NCBI GenBank assembly: GCA_002395525.1
Contig: DGXE01000025.1
Span: 1-56,895, forward strand
Direction: 5' to 3'
Origin: Ruminococcus sp. UBA4240
GTDB taxonomy: Bacteria > Bacillota > Clostridia > Oscillospirales > Ruminococcaceae
Length of the DNA stretch: 56,895 nt
The translations under genes and the position numbers were made by a program. The notes beneath the pieces were generated by a model that did no database searches, had not been told where the DNA came from, and worked only from the letters and a program-made list of their open reading frames with translations. This document shows positions 50,541-56,895 of this stretch, piece by piece (within the stretch, counting starts at the first letter, position 1; the number at the start of each line of letters is the position of its first letter).

Positions 50541-51821
50541 ATGGGATTTTTTGAAAAGATTGCCGAGGGCATAAGGAAAACAAGGGATTCGGTAATGGGA
50601 AGGCTTACCTCCCTGTTCAATTCCTTTACAAAAATAGATGAGGAGTTCTTTGAATCCCTTGAAGAGACCCTTATTATGTGCGACATCGGCGCCGAAACAT
50701 CCATAGAGATATGTGATGCACTGCGGAAAAAGGTCAAGGAAAAAGGGCTTACGGATCCCTCTGAGATCACCACAGAGCTGTCCTCTATCATAGAGGAGAT
50801 GTTGGGCGAGGATAAGAAGATAGAGCTTGATACAAAGCCTGTGATAATCCTTGTCATCGGTGTGAACGGTGCGGGAAAGACCACCACTATAGGAAAGCTT
50901 GCCTCAAAGTATATCGCAGACGGCAAGAAGGTCATAGTTGCGGCTGCAGATACATTCAGAGCTGCTGCCATTGAGCAGCTGGAGGTGTGGTGCGACAGGG
51001 CAGGAGCAGAGATAGTAAAGCATTCCGAGGGCTCGGATCCTGCGTCGGTTGTGTTTGATGCCATACAGGCGGCAAAGGCAAGGGGAGCGGATGTGCTTAT
51101 CTGCGACACAGCCGGCCGTCTGCACAACAAGAAAAACCTTATGGAGGAGCTTAAAAAGATAAACCGTATCTGTCAGGGTCAGGCTGAGGGCTGCAGGGTG
51201 GAAACGCTGCTGGTGCTTGATGCAACCACAGGACAGAATGCGGTGAATCAGGCAAAGATGTTCTCCGAGGTCGCCGATGTTTCGGGAATAGTCCTTACAA
51301 AGCTTGACGGCACCGCAAAGGGCGGCATAATCATCAGCATACACAAGGAGCTGGGCATCCCTGTAAAGCTGGTGGGTGTGGGTGAGAAGATCGACGATCT
51401 GATGGAATTCTCCGCCCATGACTTTGCACAGGCGCTGTTTGTTTCCAACACAAACTTTGAGGGCAACTATGAACGCCTTGACGAGGATCCGGAAAAGGAT
51501 GAGGATATCGGTGAAACTGCTTTGGAGGCAGATACAGTCCGTGAGCAGGGTGAGGAAGAGCTTGTCAGGGATACAGTTGAGACTGAGGAGATACCTCTTG
51601 ACGACGGCGGCGAGCCTGTTGAGGAGGAGGAGCTTGAAGAGGAGCCTGTGACCGATACAGAGCCCGATGAAGAAAGCACCGATGTGGAACAGCCCGCAGA
51701 GGAGACAGCTGTTCAGAAAAAGTCGCTTAAGGACGGCAGATTCGGATTTCTCTTCAAGGAGATCACCTTTGGAAAGAAAAAGGAAAAGACGGAAGAAACT
51801 TCACAAGAGGATATGCAATGA
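50541..51821 (+). CDS. ftsY: Signal recognition particle receptor FtsY with C-terminal charged extension
   Basis: GTPase receptor that docks ribosome-SRP complexes at the membrane. 426 residues. A complete NG domain occupies residues 1-300: G1 GVNGAGKTTTIGKL (108-120), DTFRAAA, DTAGRLHNK, TKLDGTAKGG, and the usual family end FSAHDFAQALF. After this comes an unusual tail (301-426): strongly acidic up to about 391, then basic (KKSLKDGRFGFLFKEITFGKKKEK). In E. coli the acidic A-domain is N-terminal; here the N-terminus is short and the charged region is at the other end. Overlaps rdgB by ATGA. Confidence 0.95.
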   Translation: MGFFEKIAEGIRKTRDSVMGRLTSLFNSFTKIDEEFFESLEETLIMCDIGAETSIEICDALRKKVKEKGLTDPSEITTELSSIIEEMLGEDKKIELDTKPVIILVIGVNGAGKTTTIGKLASKYIADGKKVIVAAADTFRAAAIEQLEVWCDRAGAEIVKHSEGSDPASVVFDAIQAAKARGADVLICDTAGRLHNKKNLMEELKKINRICQGQAEGCRVETLLVLDATTGQNAVNQAKMFSEVADVSGIVLTKLDGTAKGGIIISIHKELGIPVKLVGVGEKIDDLMEFSAHDFAQALFVSNTNFEGNYERLDEDPEKDEDIGETALEADTVREQGEEELVRDTVETEEIPLDDGGEPVEEEELEEEPVTDTEPDEESTDVEQPAEETAVQKKSLKDGRFGFLFKEITFGKKKEKTEETSQEDMQ

Positions 51822-52390
51822 AGATAATACTTGCGACCAACAATGCAAACAAGCTGCGTGAGTTTTCAGAGATACTCTCGCCCATCGGAATTGAGGTGCT
51901 TTCCCAGAAGGAGGCGGGGGCGGATATTGAGGCAGATGAGACAGGCTCCACCTTTGAGGAGAATGCCTATATCAAGGCAAAGGCTGTGTACGACCTGCTG
52001 AAAATGCCTGTTGTTGCGGATGACAGCGGCCTGGAGGTGGATGCTCTGAACGGTGAGCCGGGGGTATATTCTGCCCGCTATGCCGAGCCGGGTCACAGGT
52101 GCGCAAAGGTGCTTGACAAAATGAAGGGAGTCCCCGATGACAGACGCACAGCACGCTTTGTATGCTGCATATGCTATATTGATGAAAAGGGTGAGCCCCA
52201 CACAGTCAGAGGCGAATGTGAGGGCAGGATAGGCTATGAAAAGCGGGGCGAAAACGGCTTCGGCTATGATCCCATATTCTATGTGGACGGCCGCTCCTTC
52301 GCAGAGCTTTCCGCCGACGAGAAAAACGCCATAAGCCACAGAGGGCGTGCATTGGAAAAATTTACCGCCATGATCGGAGAAATGAAATGA
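51818..52390 (+). CDS. rdgB: Non-canonical purine NTP pyrophosphatase (RdgB/HAM1)
   Basis: Hydrolyses ITP, dITP and XTP to monophosphates, keeping damaged purines out of nucleic acids. 190 residues. Motifs: IILATNNANKLREF (substrate phosphate binding), ADDSGLEVDALNG with catalytic Asp, and GENGFGYDPIFYV, followed by SHRGRAL. Coupled by ATGA to ftsY upstream and yhbY downstream. Confidence 0.96.
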   Translation: MKIILATNNANKLREFSEILSPIGIEVLSQKEAGADIEADETGSTFEENAYIKAKAVYDLLKMPVVADDSGLEVDALNGEPGVYSARYAEPGHRCAKVLDKMKGVPDDRRTARFVCCICYIDEKGEPHTVRGECEGRIGYEKRGENGFGYDPIFYVDGRSFAELSADEKNAISHRGRALEKFTAMIGEMK

Positions 52391-52695
52391 ACCTTACTTC
52401 AAAACAGAGGGCATATCTCAGAGGTCTTGCATCAGTTGAAAATGCTATTTTCCAGGTGGGCAAGGGCGGTCTGAACGATAATCTTATAGCCCAGCTCGAC
52501 GATGCCCTGAGGGCAAGGGAGCTAATCAAAATAAAGGTGCTTGACAATTCTCTGCTGGAGGTGCGCTCCACTGCAGAGGAGATGGCTGAAAGGACAGGAG
52601 CGGATCTGGTGGAGGTCAGAGGCTCTACGGCAGTGCTTTTCAGGCGAAATCCCCAGAATGTGCAGATAGAATTCCCCAAAGCTAAGAAGAAATGA
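52387..52695 (+). CDS. yhbY: CRM-domain RNA-binding protein YhbY
   Basis: 102 residues, one CRM domain. MNLTSKQRAYLRGLASVENA and VGKGGLNDNLIAQLDDAL, with the GKGG-type loop, then ELIKIKVLDNS. Associates with pre-50S ribosomal subunits in other bacteria. Four-base overlaps on both sides (ATGA) place it in a tightly coupled set with rdgB and nadD. Confidence 0.95.
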   Translation: MNLTSKQRAYLRGLASVENAIFQVGKGGLNDNLIAQLDDALRARELIKIKVLDNSLLEVRSTAEEMAERTGADLVEVRGSTAVLFRRNPQNVQIEFPKAKKK

Positions 52696-53891
52696 GGACG
52701 GCACTGTTCGGGGGCACCTTTGACCCGGTGCACAGGGGGCATATCCACCTTGTAAGGGCTGTGCTTGAAGCAGGGCTTGCTGACAGGGTCATAGTCATGC
52801 CCGCATATGTAAATCCATTCAAGCAGCAGATGAAAAACGGGGCAGACACTGCCCACCGCCTTGAGATGTGCCGCATCGCATTCGGGGGCATACCGGGCTG
52901 TGAAGTGGACAGCTACGAGATAGACAAGGGTACGGTAAGCTACACCGCAGACACTGTGGATCACCTCAGAGGGATATACCCCAATGATGAGCTTTCTATC
53001 ATGCTGGGCGGGGATTCCCTTTCGACTTTGCCCATGTGGAGACGATACAGGGACATAATATCCGCCTGTACAGTGATAGCTGTCAGCCGTGAAAACGGCG
53101 CATCACTGGAGGAATATGCAGACAGGATACGAAATGACGGGGGCAAGGTCATCATCGTGGATACATCCGCTGTGGAGGTATCCTCCTCCAGGATCAGGGA
53201 CATTCTTATGAACGACGATCCCGGTGATGACATGAAGGCAGAACCCATGATCTCACAGGATATTTCGGAATATATCAGGACAAACGGTCTGTACCGTGCA
53301 GAGGCAAGGAAAATGGTTTCTATTGATGAGATAACGGATCTGATAAAGGAAAGGCTGTCAAAGAAAAGATATCATCATTCCCTGAATGTGGCGGATTCTG
53401 CAAAGGAGCTTGCCAAGCGGTGGGGTGAGGATACGAAAAGGGCATATCTGGGCGGCCTTGTGCATGATATATGCAAAGAGCTGCCAAAACCTGCACAGCT
53501 TGAAATGGCACGTCACAGCTCAGCAGCCCTTACAGCCGAGGAGGAGCTTGTCCCTGCTCTGTGGCACGCCCCTGCAGGGGAGGTATACTGTCGCACCGAG
53601 CTTGGTATACAGGATGAGGATCTGCTGATGGCAGTGCGCTTTCATACAGTGGGCAGAGCCGGTATGAGCCTTATTGAGGAGGTCATATTCTTAGCCGACC
53701 TTATAGGTGCGGACAGGGATTACAAGGACGTAACCAAAATGAGGAAGCTGGCCTTTGAGGATAAGGACAGGGCGATGTTTGAGGCTCTTTCTTTTTCCAT
53801 TACGGATGTGGCAAAGAAGGGCTCGGTCATACCCCTGCATACGACACAGGCATACAATCAATACGCTAAAAAGCTAATGAAACGGGAGTGA
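52692..53891 (+). CDS. nadD: Fused nicotinate-nucleotide adenylyltransferase and HD-domain phosphohydrolase (NadD-YqeK)
   Basis: 399 residues. Residues 1-201 are NadD: FGGTFDPVHRGHIHL (nucleotide-binding T/HxGH), MLGGDSLSTLPMW, and VSSSRIRD near the end, forming deamido-NAD from NaMN and ATP. Residues about 208-399 are a YqeK-type HD domain: KKRYHHSLNVADSA (first metal His), GGLVHDICKE (HD pair), HAPAGEV and FHTVGRAGMS, known elsewhere as a symmetrical Ap4A hydrolase. In B. subtilis these are separate neighbouring genes (nadD, yqeK). The join is in frame with no stop or frameshift, so this is a real fusion. Confidence 0.95.
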   Translation: MRTALFGGTFDPVHRGHIHLVRAVLEAGLADRVIVMPAYVNPFKQQMKNGADTAHRLEMCRIAFGGIPGCEVDSYEIDKGTVSYTADTVDHLRGIYPNDELSIMLGGDSLSTLPMWRRYRDIISACTVIAVSRENGASLEEYADRIRNDGGKVIIVDTSAVEVSSSRIRDILMNDDPGDDMKAEPMISQDISEYIRTNGLYRAEARKMVSIDEITDLIKERLSKKRYHHSLNVADSAKELAKRWGEDTKRAYLGGLVHDICKELPKPAQLEMARHSSAALTAEEELVPALWHAPAGEVYCRTELGIQDEDLLMAVRFHTVGRAGMSLIEEVIFLADLIGADRDYKDVTKMRKLAFEDKDRAMFEALSFSITDVAKKGSVIPLHTTQAYNQYAKKLMKRE

Positions 53892-53895
53892 TAGC

Positions 53896-54261
53896 ATGGA
53901 CGAACAGAAGCAGCTCATAGAGACGGCGGTAAAGGCGCTTGACGGCAAGCGTGCCGAGGATATCCGTGTGATAAAGATAACAGATCTTACTATAATCGCA
54001 GATTACTTCATCATAGCAGACGGCACATCTACCACACAAGTAAAGGCCCTTGCGGATGAGATAGAGTACAAGGTAGAAGAGGGGATGGGCAGAAAGCCTC
54101 TCAGGGTGCAGGGGCACTCCTCGGGCTGGGTCGTCATCGACTACGGCGATATCGTCATCCACGTATTCTACAAGGAGCAGAGGGATTTTTACAAGCTGGA
54201 GCGCTTATGGGCAGACGGAGAGGACATTGACATAAGCGAATACCTTGTAAAGGAAAACTGA
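53896..54261 (+). CDS. rsfS: Ribosome silencing factor RsfS
   Basis: 121 residues. ADYFIIADGTSTTQVKALAD and VIDYGDIVIHVFYKEQRDFY are the RsfS/DUF143 signatures. It binds L14 on the large subunit and blocks subunit joining when nutrients are scarce (family knowledge). Follows nadD-yqeK after 4 bp, the order conserved in Firmicutes. Confidence 0.96.
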   Translation: MDEQKQLIETAVKALDGKRAEDIRVIKITDLTIIADYFIIADGTSTTQVKALADEIEYKVEEGMGRKPLRVQGHSSGWVVIDYGDIVIHVFYKEQRDFYKLERLWADGEDIDISEYLVKEN

Positions 54262-54284
54262 CATACATCAGGAGGAGAGCATCA

Positions 54285-55214
54285 ATGGATGAACTGGAAG
54301 TAGGCGGATTACACACACTGGAAAACGCAGATGAAGCAGCAAAGGGCACAGGCGGCATCGCCGATGTGGGTTTTGACGAGCTGGAGCTGCCCGAGGTACC
54401 GGAGCTTGGGGAGCTGGACAGCTTTGCAAAGGCGGCAGCCCCCGCAGACATGGAATTAGGCGACATCAAGGGGCTTGATGTGCCTGATCTCAGCAGTGAA
54501 GCACCTGACACGGAGACTGTACAGACAATTGACGGTATGGAGGCTCTGGGAGAGGATATCACAGAGCTGCCCGTAATAGATGACATGGCACCTCTTCCTG
54601 ACCCCGGAAAGCCTGTCTATTACAAGAGGGATATAGAGCGGCCTGCTTCAGTGAACAGCCCACAGTCACAGCCCTCTCAGGGGACATACGGCAGTAATGC
54701 ACAGAATACTCCCTTTACCTCCGAACAGAATGTGACTCCATACAGGCAGAGCAATAACAGCCGTAATGTCCTTGACATTATGGAAGAGGAGCGCACGGAG
54801 CTCAGGGAAAAGGGCAGAAAGAAGATAGCCATAATCGGCATAGTGGGCTTTTTGTCATATGGTGCGGATATAATCACCTGTATCAGCTCTATACGTGCCC
54901 AGGGGCCTGGATTTTCCAATGTGCTGGGTCTTGCCTTCGACGTTGTTCTGGTATTCCTTCTGTACAGGCTGGTAAGGGGCAGCGGCTCCTCACGGCAGAT
55001 ACTGGGCAGGCTTTCAGCAATAGACTTTGCCATCGGCTTGATAGGTCTTTTCGGGCTCATTGCCATGTCGGGGATGATAGGTTCGATATTCGGTTCCACA
55101 GTCAGCGGTCTGTTGATATTCCTCAGCATAGTGGGGGTTGCCGGTAACGGTGTACTTGCATATCTGCTGAACTTTGACGATACCGTTATCGAATACTGCA
55201 AGCAGATGGACTAA
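54285..55214 (+). CDS. Membrane protein with long acidic N-terminal domain, unknown function
   Basis: 309 residues. The first 110 residues are acidic and low-complexity, with repeated ELEL/ELP-type patterns (FDELELPEVPELGELD). A Gln/Ser/Asn-rich linker (about 125-165) and a charged helix (DIMEEERTELREKGRKK) follow, then four predicted membrane segments (about 180-300). Ribosome binding site GGAGGAG. No known domain recognised. It lies between rsfS and leuS on the same strand. Confidence 0.72.
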   Translation: MDELEVGGLHTLENADEAAKGTGGIADVGFDELELPEVPELGELDSFAKAAAPADMELGDIKGLDVPDLSSEAPDTETVQTIDGMEALGEDITELPVIDDMAPLPDPGKPVYYKRDIERPASVNSPQSQPSQGTYGSNAQNTPFTSEQNVTPYRQSNNSRNVLDIMEEERTELREKGRKKIAIIGIVGFLSYGADIITCISSIRAQGPGFSNVLGLAFDVVLVFLLYRLVRGSGSSRQILGRLSAIDFAIGLIGLFGLIAMSGMIGSIFGSTVSGLLIFLSIVGVAGNGVLAYLLNFDDTVIEYCKQMD

Positions 55215-55251
55215 GACAGGGGACATGATCCCTGCCAAAATCAACACAAAG

Positions 55252-55268
55252 GCTATGGGTGCCATAGC
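55252..55268. other. Small hairpin before leuS
   Basis: GCTATGG (55252-55258) and CCATAGC (55262-55268) form a perfect 7-bp stem with loop GTG, 10 nt upstream of the leuS ribosome binding site. It contains the only upstream in-frame ATG, which makes initiation there less likely. No T-box features were seen in the 76-bp gap. Confidence 0.45.
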
Positions 55269-55290
55269 TTATCATCAGAGGTGTTATAAA

Positions 55291-56895
55291 TTGGAAAGAT
55301 ATGATTATTCCTCCGTAGAGCCCAAATGGCAGAAATACTGGGAGGAACACAACAGCTTCAAGGCAGTGACAGGGGACAAGCGCCCCAAATTCTATGCTTT
55401 GGTTGAGTTTCCCTATCCTTCGGGGCATGGTATGCACGTAGGCCACATCAAGGCATATTCAGGCCTTGAGGTAGTGGCACGCAAAAGGCGTATGCAGGGC
55501 TACAACGTCCTTTTCCCCATAGGCTTTGACGCATACGGTCTGCCTACCGAGAACACTGCCATAAAGGACAAGATACATCCCCGTGTTGTAACGGACAGGA
55601 ATATAGAGAAGTTCACCGCACAGCTCAAAAGAGTAGGCTTCTCCTTTGACTGGTCAAGGGTGGTGGATACCACAGATGAGAAGTACTACAAGTGGACACA
55701 GTGGATATTCCTCAAAATGTTCGAGAAGGGGCTCGTATTCAGGGACAAGACCCTTGTAAACTACTGCCCCTCCTGCAAGGTGGTGCTCTCCAACGAGGAT
55801 TCACAGGGGGGCAAGTGTGATGTCTGCCACAGCGACATCATACAGAAGGAGAAGGAAGTCTGGTATCTGCGCATAACGGAATACGCAGACAAGCTCCTTA
55901 CAGGCCTTGATGAGGTGGATTATCTTCCCAATATCAGGCTCCAGCAGGAGAACTGGATAGGCAAGTCCACAGGCGCATTCGTGAATTTCAGAATAAAGGA
56001 ATTCGACGAGGCTCTGAGGATATACACCACCCGCCCCGATACTCTGTTCGGTGTCACATTCATGGTAATCGCACCCGAGCATCCTATCATAGACAAATAC
56101 CGTGACAGCATCAGGAATATTGGGGAGCTTGATGCGTACAAGGCAGAATGTGCCAAGAAGAGTGAATTTGAGCGCACACAGCTTGTCAAGGACAAGACAG
56201 GTGTCCGTATTGACGGCATAACCGGCATAAATCCCCTCACAGGCAAGGAGGTGCCCGTATACATCTCCGACTACGTTATGATGGGCTACGGCACAGGCGC
56301 AATCATGGCTGTGCCCGCACACGATCAGCGTGACTACGAGTTTGCAAAGAAATTCGGCATCGACATCATCCCTGTCATCAAGGGCGGCGACATTGAGAAA
56401 GAGGCATACACCGGTGACGGTGAGATGATAAACTCCGATTTTCTCAACGGCCTTACCAATAAGAAGGACTCTATCGAAAAGGTCATCGGATACCTGGAGG
56501 AAAAGGGTCTTGGCGAGAAGGGTGTACAGTACAAGATGAAGGACTGGGCGTTCAACCGTCAGCGCTACTGGGGCGAGCCTATCCCCATAGTTCACTGCCC
56601 GAAGTGCGGTGATGTAGCAGTGCCTTATGATGAGCTCCCTCTCAGGCTCCCGGATGTGGAGAACTTCGAGCCGGGCACTGACGGACAGAGCCCGCTTGCA
56701 CGCATAGAATCATTTGTGAATTGCCATTGCCCCAAGTGCGGCGGCGATGCCAAGCGTGAGACCGATACCATGCCCCAGTGGGCAGGTTCATCCTGGTACT
56801 TTCTCAGATATACCGACCCCAATAATGAGAATGCCCTTGCCTCCGAGGAGGCTATGAAGTACTGGCTCCCTGTTGACTGGTACAACGGCGGCATG
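55291..56895 (+). CDS. leuS: Leucyl-tRNA synthetase, N-terminal part (truncated by window edge)
   Basis: Charges tRNA-Leu with leucine. 535 codons are present and the frame runs off the window. Start TTG at 55291, six bases after AGAGGTG, gives MERYDYSSVEPKWQKYWEE, the standard LeuRS N-terminus; an in-frame ATG at 55255 is possible but sits in a hairpin. The class I HIGH region reads YPSGHGMHVGHIKAY. Zinc-binding CPSCKVVLSNED and CDVC follow, then the editing (CP1) domain with TRPDTLFGVTFMVIAPEH and GYGTGAIMAVPAHDQRD. The KMSKS region lies beyond the window. Confidence 0.96.
   Translation, partial: MERYDYSSVEPKWQKYWEEHNSFKAVTGDKRPKFYALVEFPYPSGHGMHVGHIKAYSGLEVVARKRRMQGYNVLFPIGFDAYGLPTENTAIKDKIHPRVVTDRNIEKFTAQLKRVGFSFDWSRVVDTTDEKYYKWTQWIFLKMFEKGLVFRDKTLVNYCPSCKVVLSNEDSQGGKCDVCHSDIIQKEKEVWYLRITEYADKLLTGLDEVDYLPNIRLQQENWIGKSTGAFVNFRIKEFDEALRIYTTRPDTLFGVTFMVIAPEHPIIDKYRDSIRNIGELDAYKAECAKKSEFERTQLVKDKTGVRIDGITGINPLTGKEVPVYISDYVMMGYGTGAIMAVPAHDQRDYEFAKKFGIDIIPVIKGGDIEKEAYTGDGEMINSDFLNGLTNKKDSIEKVIGYLEEKGLGEKGVQYKMKDWAFNRQRYWGEPIPIVHCPKCGDVAVPYDELPLRLPDVENFEPGTDGQSPLARIESFVNCHCPKCGGDAKRETDTMPQWAGSSWYFLRYTDPNNENALASEEAMKYWLPVDWYNGGM

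Noticed and set aside
55215..55290. T-box leader for leuS
   Set aside because: The gap is 76 bp with a single 7-bp hairpin; there is room for neither a specifier stem nor an antiterminator.

Overview
The window looks like a chromosomal stretch of a low-to-mid GC Clostridia member, most likely Ruminococcus-like (Ruminococcaceae). This rests on AGGAGG-type ribosome binding sites, several non-ATG starts, a type III glutamine synthetase, an ECF-type vitamin transporter subunit, Thr-rich lipoproteins and the gene order. The assignment is inference; no rRNA or tRNA gene is present to anchor it.

Layout. (1) 1-1140 (+): the 3' part of glnN, ending at a bidirectional terminator. (2) 1214-2556 (-): coaX and an ECF S component, probably for pantothenate, behind a near-consensus promoter. 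(3) 2873-24406 (+): a very long co-oriented run. It opens with de novo purine synthesis (purE, purC, a PurF-like protein, purM, purN, archaeal-type purO, a stand-alone AICAR transformylase, purD), interrupted by small membrane/lipoprotein genes and a tandemly duplicated VapBC-type toxin-antitoxin module. It continues with a nitroreductase, thrH, a D-2-hydroxyacid dehydrogenase, proB, proA, tyrA, metA, nrdG and an orphan peptide-binding lipoprotein. (4) 24494-36712 (-): ten closely spaced genes behind one consensus promoter, in transcription order a CBS-domain CNNM/CorC-type protein, five tandem secreted transglutaminase-like proteins, a small alarmone synthetase, a response regulator, a histidine kinase and aminopeptidase C. 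A bidirectional terminator separates its end from region 3. (5) 37268-end (+): housekeeping genes: infC-rpmI-rplT with an L20-leader-like 5' region, an rRNA/tRNA 2'-O-methyltransferase, dprA, topA, trmFO, plsX, rnc, a radical SAM gene, smc, ftsY, rdgB, yhbY, a fused nadD-yqeK, rsfS, an unknown membrane protein and the 5' part of leuS.

How the genes work together. Region 3 supplies most of the PRPP-to-IMP pathway, but with two departures from the textbook set: the PurF-like protein keeps its phosphoribosyltransferase and iron-sulfur cysteines yet lacks the N-terminal glutaminase nucleophile, and the last two steps are done by separate PurO and AICAR transformylase proteins instead of bifunctional PurH. 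Region 4 reads as a cell-surface module: an array of exported papain-fold enzymes co-directional with a stringent-response enzyme and a two-component system. Region 5 links translation, chromosome topology/segregation, protein targeting and NAD synthesis, with many ATGA stop/start overlaps implying translational coupling.

The most unusual items are the degenerate PurF, the five-gene transglutaminase array, the mosaic toxin-antitoxin duplication, a 20-bp-phased palindrome array after purM, the FtsY with its charged extension at the C-terminus, and the AUA-initiated infC.
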